Made by a program: the position numbers and the translations under genes. A stretch of 64,000 nucleotides of DNA from Lingula anatina (lineage: Eukaryota > Brachiopoda > Lingulata > Lingulida > Lingulidae). Positions 1-12,800 of the stretch are shown here, piece by piece. Below the pieces are notes generated by a model. The model saw only the letters and a list, made by a program, of their open reading frames with translations. It ran no database searches and was not told the origin of the DNA. The stretch covers positions 240,079-304,078 of the forward strand of contig NW_019774569.1 of the NCBI RefSeq assembly GCF_001039355.2. Reading direction: 5' to 3'. Every line of letters starts with the position of its first letter. Positions within the stretch are counted from its first letter, which is position 1.

Positions 1-203
1 ATAAAAATAAATTAATTAAAAAAGCCACATCTGTCGAGTAAATCATGTCTAAGCACTCTGATTTAGTTTTTTTTTTATATGCATATTTGCTAATATGTAA
101 TTTATAGTACATGTTTATATAAAATTACCAACTAGTGTTACTACATTAATGCATTTGGTCAAATTTTTGAAAGTGAAAGTAGACCAAGAATTCAATAAAT
201 TAC

Positions 204-483
204 CACGATCCTCTTCATATTCTTCAATGACTTTTACCAAATCAAGTCGATCGATGTGTTCCATAATTTCCTTGAGAAAACCAACGTCATTAGGTTCAAT
301 AAGGTTCCTTTTTTTCATGGCATTCCAAAGCTTCTGAGGGTTTGAAATCTCCTCCAATTCGCCGGCAGGTATTTCATCCTGCAGTGCCAATTTTATAAAA
401 TCAAAGTCTGCTGTCTGCAGTTCTTTGCATACACGAATACGCAATTTCGCATATGGTTTTAATCTGATTTTTGATTCAGCCAT
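204..483 (-). CDS. Death effector domain (DED) protein, first exon, partial
   Basis: The frame starts at the ATG at 483 and reads about 93 residues before a good donor (GTAAT on the minus strand, exon end at 204). The open frame continues to 115, but that tail looks like intron read-through. The residues fit a DED, the six-helix adaptor domain of FADD and caspase-8/10 that builds death-receptor complexes in the cytosol: FDFIKLAL in helix 2 and an R-x-D-L motif (DRLDL) near residue 78 before the last helix. The rest of the gene lies beyond the left edge, so a caspase, FADD or adaptor identity cannot be decided. It is divergent from the SENP gene, with 359 bp between the two start codons. DED assignment fairly sure; exon end less so. 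Confidence 0.68.
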
Positions 484-842
484 AATTCTGAAATAACGAA
501 AATAGCGACGACCCTACATCACTTGATTGTTTCTTGGTGTGAAGTTTTCCCTGACAAATTTTCCAGGTTCTAAATTTAGTAACTTTGGAAATAGGTCAAG
601 AATAGTCTTGCAGTGCCCAGTTGATAAAATATTAACAAATATTTTTTCGACAATTTGGTTAAAGTACAATTTTTATTGGCAATGATGGAAATAACAGGAA
701 ATTATGAACTAGTTAAACATTATTTCATTGTACTGATTGCCAATCAGATTCTTACAAACATAACACAAAATGGGTCCGTAGTACTGCTTCCTGCCCGCCA
801 TATTTGCTCTCTCGAGGCCGGGAGAAAACAACAAAAGCTCCA
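484..842. promoter_or_regulatory. Divergent promoter region between the DED gene and SENP1-like gene
   Basis: These 359 bases separate two start codons that point away from each other, so the stretch must hold both promoters and 5' leaders unless upstream non-coding exons exist. I see no clear TATA box at a useful position on the plus strand. The part near 780-840 is the most GC-rich. That a single bidirectional promoter serves both genes is inference. Confidence 0.4.
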
Positions 843-2355
843 ATGCTCTCTTCATTGGGGAATAGGATTCGTTCATTTATTCAGCCAGAAAAAGAAAAAG
901 ATTCCCAAGACTCTCGTGGTGGCAGCAGAAAGCGTCCTGCTAGCAGGTAACGCATTTAAATAGCTACAACACAACCGTATTCAATGTTTCACCTTGCATT
1001 TAAATTTACTAGTGATATAGTCCACAGCGTTTCAAATCGAACTAACGAAAATTAAAATTCGTGCAAATAATGAAGTAGCCCCCCTTAATTTTCGCGAGAT
1101 GCAGATGACAAGCAATTTAATTATCAAAATTAAGTTGGTTCAAACACCACACATGTCGCGGCTTTCGAGTGTTTCCCAGGTTGTACTACTCTACTACTAC
1201 TACTACTACTACTACTAGTAGTGCTGTATGTTGAAGTGCAGAAGTATCCTAGACCCCATTCCCAGAGATTAGGTCGATCCAACTACATCGACCTAACTCC
1301 CTGGGGGTTCACGCTAAATAGCTGTCAGCCGAGCAGGCACGAAAGTTGGTACTTTTGTAGTATACCCCCCCACCCTGTAACTTTCTGTAATTTTCACTTT
1401 TCAAACAGTTTTTTACATTTTCTTGTTCATCTATGTCAAAGCTGTTGAAATAAAATGCTTTTGTAATTACCTGTGGACTTTTTATTAGTTTTAATCACGT
1501 TTAATCCAGCCCATTGAAATACAATGTTAGAATCTTCAATTTACACCCGCAGTCAATAACTTGCCGCATTTTTGTTGGCTAACTCTAAGGTAATTTTATG
1601 TGAACAAGTTGCTCCTAATAATTTCACAGAGGAAGTCCAAGTATACAATGTATCAATCCCATGTTCACATAAAATAAGGTAGAGTTAGCCAACGAATATG
1701 CGGCAAGTTATTGACTGCAGGTACATTGTAAATTTTCACATTGTATTTCAATGGGGTGGATTAAACGTGATTAAAACTAATAAAAAGACCAAAGGTAATT
1801 ACAAAAACATTTTATTTCAACAGCTTTGACATAGGTGAAAAAGACAAAGTAAAAAAATGTTTGAAAAATGAAAGTTTCAGGAAGTTACAGGGTGGGGGGG
1901 TATACTACAAAAGTACCCGAAAGTTAATTACCCCCTTACAGCTTGCAGTTGGCGGAACGGACATTTAAGCCGGATTATCTGACAGTAATCTAGTGGGACT
2001 CCCCATGGGGATAGATCGTTCTAAAATCTATGGAAATGCTTCCTTAGATGGGGTTTCCATACCTAGGTCAATGTAACAAGATCCTGGGCCTGTTTCTGAT
2101 GTAGTGTTTACCATCTTTGAATTTCAGTCTTCTTGAAGTAGAAGCGGACCTTATTGAGACACCAGAAAACAAGAGGCAAAAGATCAGTGAAGGGGGTAAG
2201 TTGTACATTGCACAGGTAAGGGGCCATCCATTTTTATCATTATTTTCACAAATCTACAAAGAGCACTTTTCCCAGACCCCCTTCAGAGAGATCAAAGTGA
2301 AAAGCTAAAAGTGGAGACCTCTGACTGCTATGTGGATCAGCGTATGGTTTGAAGA

Positions 2356-2443
<88 letters not shown>

Positions 2444-3757
2444 ACACACACACACATTGCATATAAAGGGTAGCTACTTGGGGTTCTTCATTGTGTTACA
2501 TAAATTGTGTTATAAATATTGTTTCTGTATTTAAGAGGGCGCCCTCAACTTCTTGAAAAATAAGTCTAGCAGAATAGCTTGAGTATATGTAATCTCCCAC
2601 CTGTTAAGGCTGAAAATTGCCTTACTAGTACATATATGCTAAAACAAAAGGAAAACTCAGTGTCAAAAATATTTTAGTCATCTGTACCTTTCTGCAACAA
2701 GGTTCAAGAATCTACTGGTCTCAAACCAACACAGGACCTAAGCAAATTCACCTAGCTTTTACTGGCCAAGTTTCATGTTTACCAGAGTTAGTGTTCATTC
2801 CACAGACAGGGAAACTTGAGTAATTATTATATATTAGATTTGCGCTGTTTTTATATTGCAGTTTTCCAAGCCCTCGGTGTACCATTTTCCAAAGTGGCTG
2901 AATGGATAGTGAAACAGAAGGACAGCTTTTTAGACAGGTACCATACTAATCCTGAACCCAGGGCCAGGGCCAGGAATAATGAGGTAATAATACAGCATAG
3001 GGCTCAGAATGATTGAGAAATGCATTATGGTGTTAAGAAAAAAATATTTATATAGCATTGGGCTTAGAATAATAAGGTCATAAAACAGCATTGGGCTTAG
3101 AGTAATGATGTAATTATACAGTATAGGCTCAAAGGCAGAAAGAATGTTATTATGGGATGAGAATTTTCCAAATATTGGCAGTTTTCATACTTTTTGGGAC
3201 TCCAAAAATATCATTGGCCTAGGCAGCTTATTGGACCCCACGCCATTTTTTTCGACTTTTTGTACAAATTGCAGTCTTATCTTGATTATGGTGTAAGGAG
3301 GGGGGGAAAAAGAGGTAATAATTAATACAGCATAGGGCTTTGAATAATAAGGTCCTAATACAGCATTGGGGTCAGAATAACAAGGTTCTGATATAGCATA
3401 TAAAGATCCAAGTGGAATTGGAATAATCTGAGATAACCCAAAGTCCGGTGACTTAGTGATAATGTAACCAATAAAGCAGGCTAACCAATAAAGCAGGCTA
3501 ATTCGTGTTAAATTGTGCACATTTCAGTACTTGTCAGATGGTCAGTTCTCCCACTACCGTCCTTCTGATCCTGTGGGAAGAAGTATGGGGATGAGAGTGT
3601 CAAGGAGCAACAATGAAGGTATGTGGGAGTGTTTTCTTGCAAATTTATCGTTAGTGAACATTTTTATATAAGCACAGATGACAGAGAATTTCTTTTAAAT
3701 GTTAAAAATGGTATTCAGAAGCAAAAGACTTATCATGCTCTTTCAAACACACATACA

Positions 3758-3818
<61 letters not shown>

Positions 3819-6800
3819 AATGCACGTACATGCACAATTGCTAGAAAGAAATAAAATACATGCAAACCTCTATTTTGCATAAAAAGAGGCAACACGAAGT
3901 GCATTTGCAAGGCCTTCAATTCATTCAGGAAAATCATTCAACAGTGAAGGTAAAGAGTGTGGTGACTGATAGCACAGTCTAATGCTTGGTGTTTTGGGAT
4001 TGTTTCGAAAATTTTGGAGAATTGTGCAGTTTTTCTTCATTTGCACCCAGCTTGAACTAAAGAAAGTCTTGGTGAGGTTGAAACGTTGTACTTTGGTTTC
4101 ATATATATATGTCTTTTGAGAAAAAAATTATAAATTATTACAGGACTTTATTTTGTTGCTTGCTATTTTATAAAAAAATTGATTGGGATGTAATTTTTTT
4201 ATGGCTTAGTAATTTTTTTTTTTTTTTTTTTTTGAAGATAAAAATTTTACTTTGTTACAGTATTTGATATCTTATCAAATGACAGTAGACAAATTGGGAG
4301 TGTCACAGAAGAAAAATAAGGGAACACTGATCTGATATTCCATTTACTAATTTCTGTGGAATATTTGAATAGCTTCAGTTGCCAGTTCTGTTGGTGGCAC
4401 TTTGGATGCAGCTTGTCTTGTAACTGCTGGCGACACCTTTGGTTTGCAGTGGTGTGCTGTGATTCCACGTTCGGCTGAACAGCTGTGGGCCATGTGTCTG
4501 TTTTCAACAGTGTTTGCAGATGTAACACTTCTTTTGGCAGCTACCTACATAGTTGCCCTTTTGCACAACTTTTTTTAACCTCGAAAAATTAACTTTTCTA
4601 TCAGTGATTGACAAGTAGTCCTTGACTAGCATTGAATAAATTTATCTTGTACAAATATTACTATACTGTGCTAGTAGGCATTTGTTGATGAAACACTTAG
4701 GCCTGGAGAGAATGATGGAATATTTAGACCCTGTAAAAAAGAGCCATAAATATCTTAAGTCATTTGATTTGCAGGACTACTGTTCCTATTTTTACTACTC
4801 ACGCAGAAAATTCATACGAATTAGACAATAAAATCTACAACTTGACATTGGAGAACATTTGATTTGAAGAAACTGTGATCTTGGAATTGTTGGGGATCAG
4901 AACCCAAATTTCAATTGCATACTTTTCTTTTGACTGTTTAGTCTTGATCAGATATGTAATCTTTTGTTATCAGTTCTTGATTAAAATTTCTTTGTGAGGC
5001 TGATGTGCTTTTCATCATGTAATATTTGAAAAAAGTATGCCCAGACTTATAGAAATGATTTTACTGTTATGTACCCAGGGGTTTCCACTAGATATTTATT
5101 ATGAATATATTTTATAATACCAGCTGCCAATTTTAATGGTGATATGCATTTGGCATAATGTGCTGTCAGCATAAGCGTAGTTATGATATTAAAATTGTCA
5201 CTCGAGTGCGATCTATGCTTAGCTTTGAAACACATTTTTAGGCTGTTATATCTCGCACGTAAGGTTTATTATTACACAGGTGAACTGACTGGAGGGACCA
5301 GATAAAAATTCTCATGTCAGAAAAGAAGGTCATGTCATTATCACCAGCATCAACATGAAATCATAAAATAGTATATTTCGTGATATACATTATGAGTCTG
5401 GAGAGAGATTAATAAAAAATAATGTGTATGTATGCTATCACAGAGGAATAGCTACAGTAACAATGGCCACCAGCTTATGGACCCTTTGTACACGTTATAA
5501 ATCTTCTGATGCTGTCCATAGGTCAGAGGTCAGAGCCAGAGGAGTGGCATCCTCCACCACCGCCCAATGCTGACATACGCAAGCTGAATCTCTTCCGCTC
5601 CTATCCCGTCCCTCCATCCTCATCATCTGCTGCTTCGTCAGCTGGGATGAAACCAGGTCAGGTGGCTTATATTCATTTGCTTTGATTTAGATATTTAAAG
5701 GTTGCTAAGAAAAATATAAAAAATTTATTTTAAATTATGTAAACTTCAGGAACTTCAGTAAGATTGTTTTGGTATTGAAGCTTTATTTTGTAGAATTTTG
5801 TTTGATTTATAATATTGAAATAATATAATCAGTATTAGGGATCTGTTTTAAATGAAGTGATGCTCTTTTGAATTTTTGAATATTTTGTTTATAACGTGCA
5901 TTTAAATAAACATTGCTGTTAGTGAAAGGAAATAATGAGCACAAGTGTGAAACATGACTAATTCTTCCTGTTACCATTATTATAAACAGACAGAAGCAGT
6001 GGGAGATCAGAGGAAGGCCAACCCCGGGGGTACAGAGAAGGGGGTCGAGGAGACAGACCCCCTGGGTCTAAACCAGGGAGTACAGGACGAGGAGTGGCCC
6101 CTCCACGCAGGTTGGCATCACATCTATGTATAGGTTTTCCCACAAGGGTAGTTGCATGAATACTTTAATATGGAAAGGAAAGTTTTCCAAATTTTGGAAA
6201 TTCAGATATTTGGCTGTTGTGCATTTATGTTCCCAAGACCTCCACTTAATTACTGTATAAGTCATTGTGACAACATTTGTTGTTGTTGTTGTTATTGGCA
6301 TTTTCATTGATTTGTAGAGGATTTCTTACATGTCTACTTTTTTTAGTAGCTCATTCTTTTTGGTATGCTGACAATGCTGTGATGTTATAATATTTGTAAC
6401 ATAAACATAATTGACCGTTTGTTTGGAAATATTGGAATTTGGCTTGGCTGCTCTAGGGGGCCATTAAAAATAGATGATCTGAGTACTAACTGATCAGCCG
6501 ACTAAATATGGACGACCACACTTTAAAAGTGATGCCCCTAATTCCATAATGGTCTCCCCGACTCCACACGTGCCATTAAATGGATGAAATCTCAGCTCCC
6601 AAGTTTAATTGCTAGGCCCCTGCTGCGACAGCACGTGTGGAGATGGGGAGACCATCATGGAATTAGTGACATCACTTTTGAAGTGGGGTTGGCCATATTT
6701 AATCCGCGGATCAGTTAGTATTCGGATCATCTATTCTGAATGGCACCTAGAAATTGCCCATTTGATGTCACAATTCATTTCCTTGTCCCTGAGATCCTTA

Positions 6801-9800
6801 ATGTAATTGCAAAGTGAGGTTTATTGTCATTTATTCACATTTTTATTTTCACATTTTTCCTAGCAGTTCTACCAGGATCCCTTCTGCCACACAGACTCCA
6901 CAACAGCAGCAGAAGCAATTCATACCGCCCTCTTACAGATCAGTGTTCGAAAAGACTTTTGAGGCGACCCCACAGCAAAATGGCGGAAGTTTCCACATGA
7001 GTAATGGCCAGAGTTTCCATCGGACCAGCAGCGGCCAGTCGAGTCGGCTTGCTCCAAAAGTGTACACAGCCAAACAGGTGGGGATTCTTCCGTGTTCTCT
7101 GAAGAGGAGAGAATCTATTTTTTTTTTTTTTGTGTTCATCATTTATTTTACTCCTGTTACTGTGAATAATGAAAGCATCAAGAAAATTGTATTGAAGAGA
7201 GAGAAGGTTCTTTTTTTGAAACCATTGAAAAGAAATTAATTGTTGGTTAGCCAAGTTACTGAATTTGTTTTATTTATATAAATGACATGAATGAACGCAG
7301 TAACTGATAAATCATTTTATAGGTAAGAATTTTTTTCAAATTCTTGCAATATCAAAAGTTTATAAACTTTTTGTACTTGTTGTTTTTTTAGAGAATTCAA
7401 TTGTGTAAAAATATTTCTAAATGGCTTATGATAAAAAATGACAGGTTGTGTTGTGTAGTAAACGTTTGTTTATTTATCAGAGTATAAATATGGAAGAAAA
7501 GGAGCGCTACAGACAGCTGTTACAACAGTTCACCACTACCCCCATCCTCCCAGGAACCTTCTCTGTGACGGCACGGCAAAGACCTTTGCCATTGGCCATG
7601 ATGGCGAGCAATAGGTTAGTTTGGTGTATGTGTGCATATGCTTGCCTGTGTGCGTGTTTTGACCAGGGCCCTGTATCTCGAAAGGTTCGCTATGTTGCGC
7701 ACGTGCGCAAGCGTCTCGATTCCACATATCGCCCGTACTCGTCCCATTGTAGCCTCTATTTGAAATAGCGATTCGCAATATGCGATGCTTTCATATACGG
7801 GGCCCAGGTGCACATGTATATTTGGTTTGCATGTTTGGTGTGATAACCAGTGTGTATATGTATATCAGGGCCTCTAAATTTACCTCCTTAATTTCCTACA
7901 AAATTTCAGTGAGTCCAAGTATGCCTAAAGCCATCAACTTTACAAAAAATTCATAAGCTGTCCAGCCGTCTTTGAAAATATAGACACTCTGGTGATGCTG
8001 GCAGCCATCCAAACGATGGCTGGACGGTTCACTGGGAAAACTCTTACATGCATGGTTTTGTTTGACAGAGAGATTGTAAAGAAAGACGTCAAACTGTGAT
8101 AGCTTTTCACTTTCAGCACATTAACCAACACCACCCTCCTTGGAAGCGACATCCCAAAAGCTCCAAAAGCATTCCAGCAAGATGTATTGGTTCCCACCAC
8201 GAGGCAGCGTATCTCTCCCTCTGACATGACTTTGTCGCAGAAAAGACCAGAACCCAAAGAGAGCACAGAGAAGGTCCCCAACGATCTAGATGCCAGTATT
8301 ATAACCCACCTGCCTCCAAAAACCAAAAGTAGTGACACAGGGGTGTCTTTTGTGAATACCAGTACAGAGTCGCCACCTATTGGACACAGGAAGAAGCTTG
8401 GTCGGCATCAGCCTGTCATTGTAGATTTAGGTAAGACCCCATTCCCATATCTAGATGGATCTAGCAGGATCGACCCATCTTCAAGGAGATTCTCACTAAA
8501 TTGCATTCAGATTAAGCGGCTTGAATGTCTGGCACGCCTGTTGAAGCTGCTAACACTAGTGGGCTGGATTTGGTCTTAAAGTGCAATTTAAGATAACAAG
8601 TTATCTTACATTATCTTAATCATTACAGCAGTAATCTTGAAATGGAATGAATCTGCTTTTAAGTTCAAAATGATCTAACATCTACTTAAGTGGTACCTCC
8701 CCTCAGAGGACACCTCTGCTCACAATGGGAGAATGTGTAAGGGGAGACAACTTAATCGGCTGTTAGACCAGAAATGGTCTTACTCATGGTTTAAGATCAT
8801 GTAAGACAATCTGTGATCTTAAATTGCACTTTAAGACCAAATCAAGCCCACCAGTGTAAACAATAGTTATTTACCCCCTAATCTTGTTTTTAAAAAACAT
8901 TGTCACTAAGATAGCCCCATCTCTTTAAACAGTGCTACTTGTATAAAGATACTTCGCTTAAATGTTTGAAATTTGATCTGTTTGGATTACAAGTAAAAAA
9001 TAGAACAGAATCTTGATGTATTTTAGAATTTTTCAGATGCAGAACCAGATGTTGTGGAGATTCTAGATGAAAAGCCTCCTTCCAAGTAAGGGATGCTTAG
9101 TTCAAATAAGATTTTCATTTGAAGAAATATTTCATAAGTTTTGTATTTATTAGTCCATATATATTAGCTCAGTGAATTGTCATTTGAAAAGAACTGGTTG
9201 AAACGTACAGTGTTTTTTATGAAAGTCAGTAATGTCTTTGATGGTAAAAGCTTTTTTGAATAGGTTGTTTTTTGGTCATTCTCCTTAGATGATAACAAAA
9301 AAAAAAATGAATTTCTCACCCACAGGTCCCCTCCAGCTTTCCAAGATGTACTACAAAATTCCCCTTACTGGACTGACGAGTGGATAAATAGCTTGTAAGA
9401 TTATTTCTCCTTCCACATGGTGATTTGACTCTAGATCCAATCAATTATTTACACACTTTTTACCTAATACAGTAGTTGATATTCTGTGAGTGGCAGAATT
9501 TTGCTTTTTGAATTTTCATTATTGCAAGAATGCTGCAAGAATATATATGAAGAGGATGAATTAATTTTACTCAGGTATATCATTTTGGAAATATTTTTTT
9601 AAAAGATGACTTTTCAAAGCGTGAAGTATTTGTTAAATTTGAATATTTTTTTTTGTAGAAAAGAGAGATTTGAAAGTGAAACATTAGCAAGAAAGAGGCA
9701 GATAGAGGAAGAGAAAATCAAGTCTAGTTACTTTGAGGAAAAGGTATAATCTACATATTTCTGAGATTTTTATAATTATGAAAACAAAGTTGACATGCAG

Positions 9801-12800
9801 TTTTTGTTTAGGTAAGTTACCACACAAGAAATACCACTGTTGTGAAATCATAAAAAAAAAAAAAAACAATTAAGGATAACAGAGGAAAATAGTATCAAAA
9901 TCTGCATGGAAATTATGCACATAATAAGATTAACAACTGTCATCTTTGCTATGCAATTCCAGTTAAAAGCATATGGCTACCTGAGAAGAAAAAGTGTGGC
10001 AGAGAATCACTAGTCTCAATAAAAAATAAATCTAGAATAAAGAGATTAATGACGCAAAATCCTGTGGATAACTTTCCATTGGTTACATTGGTTTATCAGA
10101 TGCACAGTTTTTGAGGGAAAGTATTATGATTTCAGCGTAAAGAACAAGAGGCAGCTCTAGAAGAACAGATCAGGCAGCGTATGGTGCTCACAGAAACCAT
10201 CCCACCAGTTGTAGAGGAGGCTTACATAGAGGAAGAGGAGGAGGAGGAAGAAGAGGAGGAGGAAGAGGAAGAATTCCCAGGTAATGATGGAAGTATTTTT
10301 ACAATTTTTTAATTATGTAACACTCTGGCCTTTTTGTTTTGTACTAAGACATAATAAAGCAAAAAATAAAATGAGATAAAAAATAATAATAATACTTTAT
10401 TGTGTCTTTAAAAGTTTACTTAAAATGTATAGCCTTTTACATTTGGAGTTTGAACATATAACCAGTTTGATTAATTGTCCATGTGTCTTTGGTATTTTTT
10501 CAATTTGTTTGAAGAATGCAAAACTTTAATTTTTTTTGGCAGTTTATAAAAAGCTTATTAATATTATTATCGTTATTATCCATGGTTTAGCAGTTATCCC
10601 ACTTACCTTACATGCAGCAGTTCCCCTGGTTCAAACCCAGGCTGAACCATGATTATGATTATTATTATTATTATTATTCTTATTCTTAGAGTTGACAGCC
10701 GAGCAGGAGGACATGGTGGACAATGCTCTGGTCCCTTACCCGGAGGGACAGATTCTTGTGGAGGCATTTGGGTTGCGAATAGCAAGACGCGATATGAGCA
10801 CCTTGTTAGGGCTGAACTGGCTGAATGACGAGGTACTTGTAGTCGTATGAAGTTTGTGAATTAGCTGTAGATGGTTTTAAAACATTAAAGACGAGATATG
10901 AGCACCTTGATAGGGCTGAACTGGCTGAATGACGAGGTGTTTGTAGTCATATTTTTATGCTAATTAATGCATCGATAGAGATTGTCTGTGTGGATAAAAA
11001 TTTTCTTTTGGCCCAAGGAACATTCTTGCGAGGTCAGACATTCTTACAAAATGCAACGTTTGCCCAGTTTTTGGTCCCTAACAAGCCCAATGATTAAGTG
11101 TGTGAATTAACTAAAGATGGTATTAGAACCTTAGAGAGGAGATCTGAGCACCTTGATTGTTTTGAGGTGGTTGAATGATTTGGAATTTTTGTCAGATTAA
11201 ATGTATAGATAATGACGGAATTAGAACTTGAGATGAACGTAGAATGATAGCTTTATCAGAAATGTGCTCTTTGATATAGGAATAAGGGAGGCCAGTTTGA
11301 GTAAATATTTTCATGATTTTGCTCAAATTTAAATTTAAATTTATGAAAACAAAATGATGAAAAATTTAATGAAACAAAATTTCCAGGTGATCAACTTCTA
11401 CATGAATCTTCTCATTGAACGTGGCAAGCAGAAAGACTGCAGTAAAGTACATGCTTTCAACACCTTCTTCTACCCCAAGTTGATGAGTGGAGGGCACGCT
11501 GCGTTAAAACGGTGGACGAGGAAAGTGGACGTGTTTGCAGTTGATTACATAGTGGTTCCTGTTCATCTAGGGATGCACTGGTGCTTAGCGGTGAGTAAAA
11601 GTCGATTCAAGTCTAACATTTTGAGGAAATTTGGAATTTTTCATGACATTTTAATTGTTGTTACTTTTCTTAGGTCTAAACAACACTTTGACCAAAAAGA
11701 AAAAAACCTTTGTGTTATTACATAATTTAATACCTATGTGTCAGTGTCCTCCATGATAACATGAAAGTTTCAAAATTGCTGTCATCCAACAATGTTTCCT
11801 GATTAACATTGATTCTCTTATTGGTCAAAAAATTGTCAATAACACTATTGATCAATGTAATTTTTTGTGATGATGTCATCCATCAGTACTGTATTTTATC
11901 TGACCTTGGATACATGGATATTATATATCAAAATCTATGCTAACTAAATAGCCATCATTTTTATTTATCAAAATTTAACTTTTTTTCAGCTTGTTGACTT
12001 CAAAGAAAAAGCAATCAAGTATTTTGACTCCATGGGAGGCAAGAACACCGGGTGTCTGAAAGCATTAAGGTGAGAGGGTTGACCTGTTTTAGTATGGGAG
12101 TTCCCGGATGAAAGTCTAACCCTCCCCCCTCCCCTATACCAGTGTGAAGAAAGAAGATAAAACAATACTGTGGCTTCATGAAATCAAGCTGGAGCACTTT
12201 TTCAGCTTTTTTTTCTTTTTTTGTTTGTTTGTTTCTTTGTAAAATATATTGAAATTATGTCCCCTAAATTATGTCTGTGTCTCTTATTTTTCATAAAGTT
12301 ACCTATTTGGATAAAAGATAGTAAGCAGGCTAATACTCTTGTCTAGACCCATCAAATTTGGTCTGTTGTCTAATTCTTCAAAGTTAACAACTCTCGGATG
12401 TGTACTTGTACAGTTTTGATCTTATATTCATATTGTTCCTCATAAGTTTTGACTTTTTGCAATCTGTGTTTTTACAGGCAGTATTTATTGGACGAGAGTT
12501 TGGACAAGAAGAAACGACCCTTTGACATGACAGGCTGGAGGGATGAGATTGTAAAGGTGGGTGTACTTTGACATGACAGATTGGAGGGATGAGATTGTAA
12601 AGGTGGGTGAACTTTGACATGACAGGCTGGAGGGATGAGATTGTAAAGGTGGGTGTACTTTGACATGACAGGCTGGAGGGATGAGATTGTAAAGGTGGGT
12701 TTACTTTGACATGACAAGCTGGAGGGATGAGATGCTAAAGACGGATGCATTTTGTAGTTGTCAAAATTACTTAACTTCTTTATTTATACCTTTACTTTAC

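Noticed and set aside
2246-2534. Open frames with long His-Thr or Val-Cys runs
   Set aside because: They are translations of the (CA)n microsatellite.
10584-10649. Functional tRNA gene
   Set aside because: Half of the D arm is missing and the anticodon stem does not pair.
12521-12750. CRISPR-like array of regular repeats
   Set aside because: Units are contiguous with no unique spacers, lie in an animal intron and are copies of an exon end.
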